Positions 50,346 through 61,244 of a DNA stretch of 64,000 nt are shown piece after piece (positions within the stretch are counted from its first letter, which is position 1; every line of letters begins with the position of its first letter). The translations under genes were made by a program, and so were the position numbers. The notes under the pieces are model-generated. The model did not search any database and was not told the origin of the DNA. It worked only from the letters and a program-made list of their open reading frames with translations. The stretch is from Breviolum minutum Mf 1.05b.01 (lineage: Eukaryota > Sar > Dinophyceae > Suessiales > Symbiodiniaceae). The stretch spans positions 1 through 64,000 of the forward strand of contig DF239838.1 of the NCBI GenBank assembly GCA_000507305.1, given 5' to 3'.

Positions 50346-51148
50346 AAAACAACCAACCGTTTGGGCCCCGTGAAAAAACCACCTGCTCAGATGGGTTTTA
50401 TCAACTCGTGGATAGGACTCCACCGTTTCAATTTCAAAGCTGCCTGGAGGGTTTTTTTTTGGGTGGAATTTTGGAGACAGAAACTTCTATCCCAAACACT
50501 GCAAGATAGGGCCCCCGAAGCCTACTATTTTCGTGGATTTATCCCTAGTTATACCCAGTTACAACCATGGTTAAATAGGGTGAGGCCTGGGGTTATAACT
50601 ACCTTCTAACTCGGGGGGCCCCTTCTTGTAACATCCCGTTAATATGCAGATGTGACGATTTTTTTTCCGAAGGTCTTCATCTGACTGTTTTTTGTTTTAA
50701 TTGTTCACTTCTGCTATACTGATATGCGCTTGTCTTTGACATGTAACTTGAATTTTTGTCGAAATTTACGACTCATTCTAGGTAGTCCCAGATGCTCCAT
50801 GTATGGTATATTTACCATAAATTTAGGTGCAACGTCGGTTAAAAAATCACCACTCATCCCATGGATTTCCGTCATGGGAATCACCCCATCCCAATGTTCC
50901 CCCCCAAACCTTGCGAGCAAGATTTCCTCTCCCTTTTTGAGCAGCATTTTGGAGCTGCCTGGTGGTTTCATCAGATTGGAAAGCTTTTGCGTGTTACCAA
51001 CCCATCAAAAAAACTTTTATGCACGAACGTTGGTGTGTTTAACGTTGGCCTTCCAACAAAAAACCTTTGTATTGGGGGGGGGGTAGTTGCGGGGCCCAAT
51101 CATTTTTTTTTAAAAATGTTTTATAACCGATTGGTGGGGGTGATTTTG

Positions 51149-51264
51149 CCTACTCCCCGAAAACTAACATGGTTCACCCCTGAGAATCACCCCGAAATGA
51201 TAAGGAGATTCTCTTCCATCCACCTTCATTTTTGGGGTTCAAAATGTTAGTTTTCGGTGGTGTA
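51149..51264 (+). mobile_element. Family B/A TIR element
   Basis: CCTACTCCCCGAAAACTAAC and AATGTTAGTTTTCGGTGGTG, with CACCCCTGAGAATC / CATTTTTGGGGTTC as the second layer. Confidence 0.8.
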
Positions 51265-51934
51265 TCTTGGCTAGCGGATTATCGGAAAAAACCCAGTAGC
51301 TAGTGCTTTCGTAGAAGGGAATCCAATTTCTTATCTTGTATCTCCAGATAGCTATCAAAGCCATGGCGAGAATCGCGGGGGAGGTATCACAGGGAAAATG
51401 TGGGTGCCCTTAAAAGAGTAGATCGCAGTTTGTCCCTAGATATTCCTCCATATGCTCTAGATAACCCGTATGTACCCTTGGTCCCCTGAAAAATGATGGT
51501 TTTACATAATCCCTAGAAAGATGGCTTATAACCCAGGGTTCCATGGTAGTACGGAAATGCTGGTACAAAGTTAGTATCATGATAGGTTTTCTGCGGCAGA
51601 AATTTCTTGCCAAGCTGAAAAGACTGAATAGACAGAAAACACCAAAGAAGGTGGAAGTCTCAAGATGACTAAGGAGATGAATGACATCCTACTCCGTGGA
51701 TTGCTCGGCTTAGAATTTCTTCTCTCACAAAATGGGAATTCATATAAAGCAACCCAGTATACCTGGGACGGGATCCCTTTTTTTTTTTTGGGGGGGGGGG
51801 TGAGAATATTCCGAAAAAGCCCAAAAAACATCGGTACAATGTCCTTTTCATAGTTTCTGGCTCTGACTGGTATAGTCACTAGGCCGCGTAGCCACCGTGG
51901 GGTTCGCAAAGGGTTTTTCCCGGCGGGATCCGCC

Positions 51935-51985
51935 ATGGGTGCATGTGGAACGAAAGCAGCGAAGGTCGGGATTGCTCAGCCGGAT
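51935..51985 (+). CDS. Gene C first exon: acylation-type N-terminus
   Basis: ATG at 51935 in GCCATGG context. 17 codons, MGACGTKAAKVGIAQPD, then a GT donor (GAT|GTCAGC). Gly at 2, Cys at 4 and Lys at 7 fit a dual-acylated N-terminus. The frame continues open past the donor (VSHHPLPWEP), so exon length is inferred. Confidence 0.6.
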
Positions 51986-54900
51986 GTCAGCCATCACCCG
52001 CTACCATGGGAACCCACGTTTCCCTCAGTTTTAGGGGTTATTTCACCCATATTTCTTTTAGGGACCCTTGATTTGTTCATGGTTTTGGGGCCCAAGGGTA
52101 CGTGGTGGTTTCAACCAGTTTTTGAATTTTCACCCCGATCCTTTAAAAATGATCCAATTTGTCTTGCGCATATTTTTCTGGGTTGAAACTACCAACTAGC
52201 CAGTACCATTGAGATTAGCACCCCAAGACTTCATCGGCTGGGATATGATGCCGTTTGATCATTCCCGGTCAGAGATTGGGGATGGAGCAGGGCCGTGACA
52301 GGGATGATAGGCTCAGGTCTGGAAGGATCCGGATCTTGGAAATATTCCGCTAGAATGAAAGACTCATCACTGATAGGGAAGACGGTGGTATCCAAACCCT
52401 TGGGATGGGTTTGGCCCCGGGAAGCCGTGGGTGGAAAACCCCCCTGAAATTGGAGCCCGGCAAAAACAGAGGATATATATACTGTACCCAATAATTACCC
52501 ACGTGATAGAAGGTATATATGGGGTTGATTATGAAGCGGCCCTCCATAGCAAGGGTTTTCCCCACCATTTTCCGTATGAATTTGAAAAACAAAACACCTG
52601 CAAATTTCACATGAGCAGGGTACCCAAACCCTGGTTATTTGCTGTATATTGGGGATGAATTCCTACCCTAACGTTATACAAGAATTATGTTAAGCCATGA
52701 ACTAGTGATCCCATCAAAAACCAATCAGGATTTCATGGTTGATGTCATGTCGGGGTTCAACGTTGCCGTTGGGAAATCATGCATTCCAACCTTGTTCCAA
52801 GAGAGGACCAAAGATGACAAATCCCGGGGGTCCCAGACACAGTGGCCGGGTTTGGACCCAATGGATACCCTCGAAAATTGAATACATACATCCCTTGAAC
52901 CTCAAAACCATGAAAAACGAAGGTTTTAATCCCTAGAATTATGGGCGATATAACCCCTAAAATGGAGGGTTGCGGGTTCCCATATATATATATATATATA
53001 TATACATACCGAAAACAAAAAAAACTCGCCACATCGTTGAGATTCACATTTTCCAAAGCCCAACATTTTTTGATATCCATTCTTGGCACAGGTGGCTGAC
53101 TTTGATGCAGTGGCACCAAGTGATGCCCAGTTGACGATAGAGATCCAGAAAAATTGGGATCATTTGCCCAAAAGTTCGTGACTTGGATTTTTTGTTGTTT
53201 TTGGAAGCCAAAAATAGAAAAACCGCGTGGTGGCAACTCAAAGATTTTTTATTTTCACCCCGATCCTTGGGGAAGATTTCCAATTTGACGACTTTCAAAG
53301 GGGTTGGTTCAACCACCAACAAGAAAAGGGTGGGGGGGCTGGAGTTCAGTTCAGAAATACGGCTCCCAACCTGAAAAAACCCACAACTATACTTGATGAA
53401 GGTTGAAGGTGGTCCGGATTTTCCGAATGCAAATGGGTGGTTTTATCTCAGGTGAAAAAGCCGTTCATTTTCCCGGGGGTTTTTGGTGACATTATAGTGA
53501 CTGCGGTCATGGAGCTCTGATCCTTTTTTTTTCCGGTTTTTTCCATGTGTTTGGGGGGGAGGTTTGGAATGATGTGGCAATCTTTCCGGTCCATTTTTGT
53601 TGGATTTTTTGAGTCCAAAAAAGCATCTCGTCTTCTCGTTTCAATTGACCTTCCTTTGCATTTTGAATACAAAAACACACATTTTTTCACATCCCCAAAA
53701 ACTCGTTGTGCCAAAAAAAATCGCAGCACTTCCTAACGCAATTTGTTAGGCGTTACTGTATTCCAAGTCTCCTCGACGAAACTGTTGTGCTTTGACTACG
53801 AGGTCATGGAGGCCCTCGACACGGGACATACCGAAACATATTCCCCAGCCTACAGATCGACAAGATCATGACCGACACGTTAACAGGATGAATCAGTCGC
53901 TGGGATAGCAACAAAAAGTGGATGGGCATGGAAGATGAGTGGAACACAACTTGTTGAGCAGTTTTTGAAATTCATTGTCCAGTTGATTGGTTGGTTTGGT
54001 CTTCAATTTTATATACGGGGTTTGTGTCAAGGGATTCAATTTCAACTACCCTCTTCAGAACTAACATATCCCCAGCCGGCACTTTGGTGGATGGACGAAA
54101 GTTCCCTGGAGGGTAGCTTTCCTGGGATCTTTTTCGCACGACAAAACCAGTCATTCTAGATCTGACCAAGCAAACTAGCCTTCTTACCTTAGAACATACG
54201 GTTAAAAAAGCCGCTAAGTCTTAAACGTCACCAGAGATTGCAAGTGGATAAAGATACAACAAAGATTACCGAAATTATTTTTTTACGTCCCAAATAGATC
54301 ATCTTTAGAAAGCAATTCATACCTTTTCCAGGGCCCATCATTTTGAAGATCCAGCCTTAAATCTGAAAAAAAAACAGTCTGCTTGGTTCCCCCTAAAACT
54401 CTTATATGAGTTAAAGAAAAACCCAAGGTTAGTTGACTTTGTTTGGATTAAAGCCCATAGGATCCATGGGACTGGTATATGCACCCACATTTACCACAAA
54501 AATCAACCATTCATGTAGGTATATATACCAGTCCCATGGATCCTATGGGTACTACCATCTTCCCTCTGGACACCCTAGTATCTATCAGTTAAATGCCATA
54601 AAAGGTGGATATAAGGATTTGACCAACGGACATATTCGGGTTCAGCAGAAAAGCCCCATTCGTGGAGTCTTTTCGATGCCAACAGCTGTTCGGGGGTGAG
54701 ATAGGAGGTACACCAAGTCAGACAAGCTCAGCTATAATATGTAGGTTCACTTCGGAGATTCCGTGGAACATCCGTCGATTTTTTTTTCGAAGTGACACGC
54801 CGGTCCACACCAGTGTTGGTGTAAACAGTGTAAACAGCAGTTTGGCCGTTTCCCATCTTCCAAATCAGACAAATTCATTCGGGGAAGGCTTTGTTTTTCT

Positions 54901-57900
54901 TCTAAAAAATGGCGAAACATCTTGCAACTGCCTAGTGATTTTTACTTTCTACCATGGGATGCGTCACCATCAATCATCCACCGCCATTTGGGAGAATATT
55001 TTCGATTCACTGTTTCCGACTTTGCATTTGTCCATAGCAAACCTAAGCTCATAGGGAAAATGCTGGTACCCTTGGGTGGTACCCTAGCTGTTTAACCCCC
55101 CTGTTGGAGCCCTTTAAAAGGGGATAATACCCAATAAATACCCACGTGATATAAGGTGTATGTGGGCTTGATTATTATGAGGATATACCATCCGAAGGGT
55201 TTTCCCAGCATCTTTTCCTATGAATTTGAAAACCACACACCTGCAAATTTTACATGCGCAGTGTACCTAAACCCTGGTTATTTGCTGTTTTTTTGGGGGG
55301 GGGATGAATCATTCCTATTTTCACAGGTAAGTGTTCGTTTCAGGGAGGGTTTTTCTGCAGGTACTTGAAGCAGTTGAAGAAGAAACCCAAGCAACTCATC
55401 AAAGCTGTCGACAAGAAACGTTCCGATGATCACCTAGACAGTGAAGAGGAGATTGATGTTCGATGGATGTTGCGGGCGAAAGGTGACCAGTGGGACCTAC
55501 TAAAAAGGGGTTCAAAAGCAATTGATTTTTGGTTCAAAATTTACCAGTTAGAGATCTGGGTCTTTTAAAAAAGTGATCCAAAAATTTGTTGCATATGTAT
55601 TGCTTTCAAAAACCTTGAAAAAAATCATGGGGAGAAACTACCTGTTCCTCAACTGCTGAGTTTACCGGATTTCTGAACGATCAATGACCATTCCCAAGGA
55701 GAAACAAAAAATTGACGCCAAGTGTATTGAACATCCACGCCACGAGAGGAATCGGAAGCGACCACGAAAGCCACCTCGAAAGCCTCTACAAGTGTGACTT
55801 CGACTGGTCGGGGGGTAGGAGACGAAGCTACCAAAACGGAGAGCCACCAACGTAGCTTGCTGAAACGCTTGAAATGGCGTGTCCAAAAGAAGAAAGAAGG
55901 TCATGAAACAGGATGAAAAATGTTTGAACCATTTGGAATGGTGTCTTTTTAAGTGGTGATGAAGTTGTTTTTTTTTGAATAAATATATCTTTGGAAGAAA
56001 TCGACATGACATATCTTTCAGAATAGTTTTGATATCGCAAGTTGCAACAAACTATAAACAACTTGTGTTGGATTTTTGGTTGCCAAGAACCATCAAGGAC
56101 CCGCCCAGGATAGATTCTACAAGACTTCAAGATGACACAATTTTAAGGGCAATTCATACAGATCCTTCCACGACAAAAACCTCGATCGAAAGACCTCAAA
56201 AATTGGTTTGGTTCCGAGAACCTAGCATTCATGAACATGCGGGAACATGAGCAATGTTTTCGTAAGAGGCGACGCTCTATCTGGGTGATGGCTAAAAAAC
56301 TATTTCTTTTGTTTTCACCCCGAAACTTGGGGAAGATGATTCCCAATTTGACTTGCACGAATCACCAAGTGTAGGAAAAAAAAGTGAATCTTCCCAACAA
56401 ATTATGGATGTTTTTCCCATGTCTTTTCATGTACCCAAATCCTTTTGATCCAACTTCATCCAGCTAAAAACCTTCAGTTTCTTCTTGCTTTCGCACGGTT
56501 CCAAACAGTGTTTGAAATTGGTTGAAGATACACGTTTCTGCATCAACGGGAGGAATTTTAATGGAAACTCCCGGAACTCCATTTCGGCAGAAACAAAAAC
56601 TGTGCGAAGCTTCAGGTGATGAATGTCAACTAGGTGGTGGCAACTCAAATATTGTTTTTTTCAACCCGAACCCTGGGGAAATGATTCCCAATTTGACGAG
56701 CATATTTTTCAAATGGGTTGAAACCACCAACTAGTCAAGTTTGCCATTTCCCTTTGGCCTGTCTTTTTGTTGAAAGACAGGATTCCCGTGGAACTCAACC
56801 TATGGATTTCAAAGTCCACAATGTTTTAAAAAAACTTAGAAGGGATGCATCCGCACATGAGGAAAATCCATTTCAGAATTATTTGAAACTAACAGCAAGT
56901 TTTTGCACCGGTTCAAATGGATAATTGGAAGTAGATGACATTTCCTTTCCTTTCCTTAAAATAGGTTTTTGTTGACCTATTTTCAGGTGCAAACTTGCAA
57001 TGATATTGTTGACCCCAGGAGTGAAGTGTTGATCGTGGAACTGCCCCCAAAGACTGGGAACATATGGAAGTTCGTTCAACTCTGTGCTCCCAGAGTGATT
57101 TTTTCATGATGCATTTTTTTTCTCCTACACCTTTGGTGACCCCATGTGTATACCTATTTTTGAAATGACCCAAAACAAGGCCCAAACTTGACCCCAGAAC
57201 TTTTCGTCTTTTTTGTTAAAAAAACTGAAACGGCGCAGATCCGTTGGGACCAAACTCCGAGCTTTTTTTCCATTGATCCATTGCAACTTCCATTTTCAGA
57301 CCAGAGGAGGAGATTTCATGCAAAAAATCATATGACGACTTTTTTCTATTTGCCATGTGCATTGAGATTCTTTTTTGCATATCAATAGCATCTGATTTTT
57401 TTTCTGAATTACCAGTTCATGATATTTCACGCTTGTAATATGTTTATTAGAATGATATTTCATGTTCTTTTTAGATTAGATGCTTGACGTTGCGCCGTGA
57501 CACTGTATTTCATTGCATTTCATGCCCTTTCATGTTTACAATGCTATTTTCATGCTTGCACTCCCTAAAACTACTAGCTCGCCCCTGCAAATTGATGGTT
57601 GGAAGACTACCTTCCATTTAGAATCCCATGTTTTCAGGTGCTAAGCTGGGTATCTCATGTTCAATCATTCCCTGCACTTGGCTATTTTTATTGAGTCGCT
57701 TGAAAACCCACGGGTTGAAACCTCCACGGAGATTTCCGGTTGCCACGCGAATTCCAGTTTTTGTGGCGTTTGCCTCTTCCTCGGATCGGTGCGTCCAGTT
57801 TGCCACGTACGAGCGATTGGAATCCTAAACCACATCTTTGGACATTGGTGAAACCCTCAACAAGGCCGAAAAAAAAAAAAAAAACATATTTCTGGGGGTG

Positions 57901-59075
57901 GTGTACCTTACAGGGGGGTTGGTTGAATAATCCCCCATAAAAAATTCAATGCCCCTTTCTCAACTTGGAATTTGAACTCTTTTGGGTGATTCTTTTATGG
58001 ATTGGGATCGCAGGGGATGAACATACCTATCTTTCACCAAGCATTTGTAGGGGATAAACTTATGAACCCTATTCCGTAGGTCTATTTATTGAGATTTTTT
58101 ACTGCGTACTATGGTAAATCACCATCTTGCACCATCAGTTCACCATTTGGGATCATATTTTTTGGAACTTTTTCCAAGCATCGACCATAGAAATCCAAAT
58201 ATATATATCCCTGGTATGAATCTCATCTCTTACTTACCCTCGCTGGAACTAACATCTCGCACCTGAAAATAGGCCATCCAAAAGGAGATTCATCTTCCAA
58301 CCACCGATTTTCAGGTGCTATGTTAGTTTCAGGGAGGGTAATGAATGTAGCAAATGAGTGTTGGTTCTACTGAAACCAAAGTTTTAGAAGAGGTTGATAA
58401 CTGTTTTAGCTCTTATAATCCATATATATTTTTTGAAACAGGTAGATGATTGATTGTGCTTATTATCGATTTTACCCTAACAATGAACAATTACATCCAG
58501 CAAAAGTCCTGGCTTGTCGTTGTCATCTTATTCTGATAGATACATGAGCTAGGAATGGTGTTTTACATATCTTTAGGAGACTCCAGAAGGAAACTTGTCT
58601 TCCAACCCTTAACTTTTATACAGAATGATGAGATTTTTGTCGGAGAGCATTGTAGTTCAAGCAATGGTTAATTCGTGGTTTACTCTTCTATAGGCCGTAG
58701 GCGTAGCCTCAAGCAAGATTCCCTTTCCCAATTCCCACTTGTGGATTCCCGAAGCAAAAAGAAAGCAGTAATAGCCACTAAATAACCATTGAAATCTATT
58801 TGCATATTTGACATCTCTATTTTTGGGAGTATTGACTTTAATGCTCATACAAAACGACTCAAAATGAAGTTTTTGAAGTCAAATTCCAATCTGTCTTTGC
58901 AAAAAAATATGGCAAATCTCAACACGCAGCGATACGAAGTTTGTCCCCCCAACACACCGTCAAGGCGGTCCGGTTCACAGTTTCCAGGGAGCTCACCGCA
59001 GTCGTATCTTTGTGGTGTTTTCTGAGAAACTTCCGCTGGACTCCCCACGGCACAAAGGGGGATTTTCCGGACACC
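51935..59075 (+). CDS. Gene C: N-myristoylated-type protein, multi-exon, function unknown
   Basis: Exons at 51935-51985, 53092-53147, 55361-55482, 55749-55806, 57019-57057 and 58988-~59070 join in phase with GT or GA donors and AG|G acceptors. The start has a strong context (CCGCCATGG). The product begins MGACGTKAAKVGIAQPD: Gly2 for N-myristoylation and Cys4 for palmitoylation, as in many CDPKs and other membrane-tethered alveolate proteins. Next come VADFDAVAPSDAQLTIEIQ, a basic stretch YLKQLKKKPKQLIKAVDKKR, an acidic SDDHLDSEEEIDVRWML, and GSDHESHLESLYKCDFDW. No domain is recognised and no kinase motif is seen, so I name no function. The gene probably goes on past 59 kb (candidate exons at 63517 and elsewhere). 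Confidence 0.55.
52099..52199 (+). mobile_element. Family F TIR element copy 8
   Basis: TACGTGGTGGTTTCAACCAG, AATTTTCACCCCGATCC, ATGATCCAATTTGTCTTGCG and GGGTTGAAACTACCAACTAG. Confidence 0.75.
52480..52652 (+). mobile_element. Family H element copy
   Basis: CCCAATAATTACCCACGTGA, GGGGTTGATTATGAAG, TTCCCCACCATTTTCCGTAT, GAATTTGAAAAACAAAACAC and CACATGAGCAGGGTACCC. About 85% like 55080-55291 over the shared part. Confidence 0.8.
52637..52735 (+). mobile_element. Family D element, diverged
   Basis: CTGTATATTGGGGATGAATT, CCTACCCTAACGTTATACAA and AACCAATCAGGATTTCATGG; overlaps the end of the family-H copy. Confidence 0.5.
53092..53147 (+). CDS. Gene C exon 2
   Basis: Acceptor TTGGCACAG|G, phase 0. 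Encodes VADFDAVAPSDAQLTIEI plus two bases of Gln. GA donor (CA|GAAAAA) inferred because the next exon at 55361 starts in phase 2. The frame stays open a little longer (KNWDHLP). Confidence 0.6.
53225..53323 (+). mobile_element. Family F TIR element copy 9
   Basis: GCGTGGTGGCAACTCAAAGA, TTATTTTCACCCCGATCCTT, GGGGAAGATTTCCAATTTGA and GGTTGGTTCAACCACCAAC. Confidence 0.75.
54454..54549 (+). mobile_element. Family K TIR element with perfect 27-bp ends
   Basis: Positions 54454-54480 and 54523-54549 are perfect inverted repeats, beginning CCCATAGGATCCATGGGA. The spacer of 42 bases is shared with the diverged copy at 17088-17190. The perfect ends suggest recent insertion or strong pairing constraint. 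Confidence 0.9.
54942..55020 (+). mobile_element. Family L dispersed repeat copy 2
   Basis: TTTTACTTTCTACCATGGGA, GCGTCACCATCAATCATCCA and CCGCCATTTGGGAGAATATT. Confidence 0.6.
55080..55291 (+). mobile_element. Family H element, longest copy
   Basis: CCCTGTTGGAGCCCTTTAAA, CCCAATAAATACCCACGTGA, TATACCATCCGAAGGG, ATGAATTTGAAAACCACACA, CCTGCAAATTTTACATGCGC and AACCCTGGTTATTTGCTGT. About 210 bp, the longest family here. Confidence 0.8.
55361..55482 (+). CDS. Gene C exon 3: basic then acidic segment
   Basis: Acceptor TTTTTCTGCAG|G, GT donor (AAAG|GTGACC), 122 bases. Encodes YLKQLKKKPKQLIKAVDKKR, SDDHLDSEEEIDVRWML and RAK. A helix-forming, highly charged segment. Phase 2 in, phase 1 out. Confidence 0.7.
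55630..55687 (-). mobile_element. Family E element, partial, reverse
   Basis: CTCAACTGCTGAGTTTACCG then GATTTCTGAACGATCAATG. Confidence 0.55.
55749..55806 (+). CDS. Gene C exon 4
   Basis: Acceptor CACGAGAG|G, GT donor (TG|GTCGGG). Phase 1 in, joining AAA G|GA into Lys-Gly, then IGSDHESHLESLYKCDFD. Both phases agree with neighbours. Confidence 0.6.
56291..56366 (+). mobile_element. Family F element, partial
   Basis: TTTGTTTTCACCCCGAAACT, TGGGGAAGATGATTCCCAAT and TTGACTTGCACGAATCACC. Confidence 0.6.
56629..56734 (+). mobile_element. Family F TIR element copy 10 (reference)
   Basis: AACTAGGTGGTGGCAACTCA at the left; GACGAGCATATTTTTCAAAT and GGGTTGAAACCACCAACTAG at the right. The element reads AACTAG|GTGG...CAACTAG, so GT and AG sit at the two ends. 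Confidence 0.85.
56884..57018 (+). mobile_element. Family A element next to a gene C exon
   Basis: GAAACTAACAGC at the left, ATTGGAAGTAGATGACATTT inside and CCTATTTTCAGGTGC at the right, followed by TTGTTGACCCCAG|GAG, a possible remnant of GTTAGTTTCAG|GGAGG serving as acceptor. Confidence 0.5.
57019..57057 (+). CDS. Candidate gene C exon 5
   Basis: Acceptor GACCCCAG|G in phase 2, encodes SEVLIVELPPKT. GA donor (GG|GAACAT) inferred from phase. The frame is open further. Confidence 0.45.
57557..57655 (+). mobile_element. Family A element, left end clear
   Basis: GCACTCCCTAAAACTACTAG, CTCGCCCCTGCAAATTGATG, GTTGGAAGACTACC and CATGTTTTCAGGTGC. Confidence 0.6.
57720..57828 (+). CDS. Candidate gene C exon in a GC-rich block
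   Basis: One frame reads LKPPRRFPVATRIPVFVAFA then SSSDRCVQFATYERLES. Composition is exon-like but no clean AG|G is seen and other frames are open too. Confidence 0.25.
58092..58175 (+). mobile_element. Family L dispersed repeat copy 3
   Basis: TTTTTTACTGCGTACTATGG, TAAATCACCATCTTGCACCA and TTCACCATTTGGGATCATAT. Confidence 0.5.
58235..58340 (+). mobile_element. Family A TIR element, complete copy
   Basis: TACCCTCGCTGGAACTAACA and TGTTAGTTTCAGGGAGGGTA at the ends; CTCGCACCTGAAAATAGG / CCGATTTTCAGGTGC inside. Confidence 0.85.
58988..59070 (+). CDS. Candidate gene C exon 6
   Basis: Acceptor CAGTTTCCAG|G. In phase 2 it encodes ELTAVVSLWCFLRNFRWTPH then GTKGDFPDTGIC. Phase matches the exon at 57019. 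The phase-0 frame (GAHRSRIFVVFSEKLPLDSP...) is longer, and two minus-strand frames are open as well, so frame choice rests only on the phase of the previous exon. Confidence 0.35.
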
Positions 59076-60269
59076 GGGATTTGCTGATGAATGGCAGAAA
59101 ACCACACGTGGAGCTCTTGGTTTCAACGGATGAAAGCTCTTGAAGTTGGAGATTTGAGGTTTGTGAAGAGGTTGATGTTCCAAGATGTTCCATGTTTTTT
59201 TTTGTGTGGTGATTATTCCCAGGTGAAAGTTTTTCCCGTTTCAAAAATCCTTTCACCTTCCGCGGCGATAAAGGCAGGATGAAATAAACTCGCGTAGTAC
59301 AAAGGCGGCGTTTTGATCTGCAAAATTTGGGTCGGACAACTCCATCAGCAGCATTGTGGGAATTCCGCTCCTGTCTACGAGCTGGTCAGTTGGTCGTTGG
59401 TCTCAGCATGGTGAAATGATGGAAGAAAAAAACATAGGGAAAAACCACCAGAAATCTTGGACGTGACAATTCAGATCGAGGATAAATATCATACTTCACC
59501 CAGAGTTTGCTTCTTCCATTTATCATCAATATATTTATTCAGAATTCATACGAAATGTGACACTAATTTCGGTTGAAATTGGCACAGACCTTTCTTCCCC
59601 TACAACCAGCCCCGCAAGTTGTTTTTCTCAAAGCTGGGTGGGAACGATTCGAAGGTTTCTTCTTGTTTTCTACTAAATGGCAGGTCCAACGAAGCCTTCC
59701 TGATGTGGCGGCTCTTTCTATGTGATGACAGAAGTTTTTCGTAAAACTGTTCACCAGTAATCTGGCATGGTTCCCAGATCGACCATTGATAAGGGGCTTC
59801 ATGTCACCCGACATGACCTCAAAAATTAGTCAAGTTTTTCCGCCGGTGTTTTCAAAGACTTGGTCGCAATTGATGCGACAGTCTCCAAATGAAGGTCACT
59901 ACAAAAAACGGGATGCAATCCAATGAAATGTCCGCTAATTGAAGATGTATGTTACTGTATGTTCCTTGTGAAGATGAATTTCCATCACTGGAGGATCATT
60001 CATGAAAATATCTTCATAGACTTCTATAGATGTTTTGATTAGTTCGATCCATTTCTTCCATTCTGCAATGTATCATATGATCCCCAGTTTTCGTGCCCCA
60101 AACAAAAGTCCAAATCCAAACGTTTGAAAAATTCACCATTTGATGCTGAGACACCTGGACCCAGAATCTATCATCGGTGCTGATCATGATTTTGATGGTA
60201 GCTGCGCTAAGCTGCAGCCTGGGTCTTGACAAACATCGAATGATCATCGCAACATGAGCAATGCAAAAA

Positions 60270-60397
60270 AACCCGGTTGTTTAGGGTATATATAGCGGAT
60301 TATACTACCCAGTTATATATAGGGATTATAATAAGAATTGTAAGGATCCCTATCAATCCACCAGTCTAATGGAAAGTAAGAGGGCTTTTTTCGTGTC
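60270..60397 (+). mobile_element. Family D element, complete copy
   Basis: CGGTTGTTTAGGGTATATAT, ACTACCCAGTTATATATAGG, AAGGATCCCTATCAATCCAC, CAGTCTAATGGAAAGTAAGA and TTTTTTCGTGTCTC. Confidence 0.8.
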
Positions 60398-61139
60398 TCG
60401 CATGGGCAGCAAAAGACAGAGCAAACTTTGAAGTGTATAGTGGACTTTAGCCATAATTGTAGATGCCGTCGATGGAAGAATCCTGCTTCTGGGATATGCA
60501 AAAACTCTGTGCCACAGGGGGATGAACTACCTTTGAGCAGGTGAGCATGTGGACTTGTTTTCCTTTTCTTTTGTTGCATTTCAACGAAACAACCGTGGTT
60601 TATATGGATGTTTCCACGCCTAGGCATTGTCATGCTGAGTGTTTTTTCACCCTTTCAAAGAAATGTCACGCTGCATCAATGCCAAACACCAGCATCGTTA
60701 TGGGTCACAGGGTACACGATTTTCATGAAAATTTTCTGGAAGGGAGGATATCGATAGACCTTCCAGATTAGGAGGTTCATCGGCAATGAGGTTTCCTCTA
60801 AAACATCCAGAGAGGGTAGTAAAACCAATACCCAGTTGACCCTTTTTGACACTTAAACCTCCTATTTTTTGCATGCTTTTTTTGTGGGGGGATAGTTGTG
60901 CTCACTGTGAAACAGTGGTCGTCCTTTTGGTATTACACTTCGACCTGGAGGGTCAAAGCAAAATGCATTTCAGCACCAGGTGACCTACACACCGGGGTGT
61001 TGACACCCCCTTTTTTTGCAGGTTGGAAACACCTGGGCAGCTTGGCGTTGTGGACACCGCGGCTAAGCGCCGTTTCTAAGGAAAAGTTAGGTCAGTTTCG
61101 AGAGCTAAGGAAAACTTCAAAAAAACACCTTTTAGCATT

Positions 61140-61244
61140 ACTAGGTGGTGGTTTCAAACATTTTTTTATTTTCACCCCTATTTGGGGAAATGATCCAATT
61201 TGACGAGCATATTTTTCAACTGGGTTGGTTCAACCACCAACAAG
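61140..61244 (+). mobile_element. Family F TIR element copy 11
   Basis: ACTAGGTGGTGGTTTCAAAC, TTATTTTCACCCCTATTTGG, TTTGACGAGCATATTTTTCA and GGTTGGTTCAACCACCAAC. Confidence 0.8.

Larger units (their letters stand above)
47728..51934. other. Spacer between gene B and gene C
   Basis: Dense in dispersed elements (D 48208, A 48331, C 49345, A 49446, D fragment 49636, A 49862, hairpin 49991-50183, reversed D 50274, A 51149). A short open stretch at 50925-50972 (EQDFLSLFEQHFGA, followed by GTGGTT) could be an exon but has no AG|G acceptor. I see no other gene. Confidence 0.5.
53148..55360. other. Gene C intron
   Basis: Contains a family-F copy (53225), a G-like fragment (54047-54117), the perfect family-K copy (54454), a family-L copy (54942), a family-H copy (55080) and a family-A right end (55308-55350). 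A GC-rich stretch at 53767-53829 (SSTKLLCFDYEVMEALDTGH) may be an alternative exon but does not fit the flanking phases. Confidence 0.5.

Noticed and set aside
52231..52491. 86-codon minus-strand ORF
   Set aside because: Lies in a gene C intron region; no motif and no splice support.
59075..59100. HRDL peptide in a + frame, looking like a kinase catalytic loop
   Set aside because: The Lys is absent and the Asn is one position early; no other kinase motif is near.
58845..59256. Minus-strand ORFs of 112 and 87 codons
   Set aside because: The GC-rich block is open in most frames on both strands; phase with upstream gene C exons favours the + strand.
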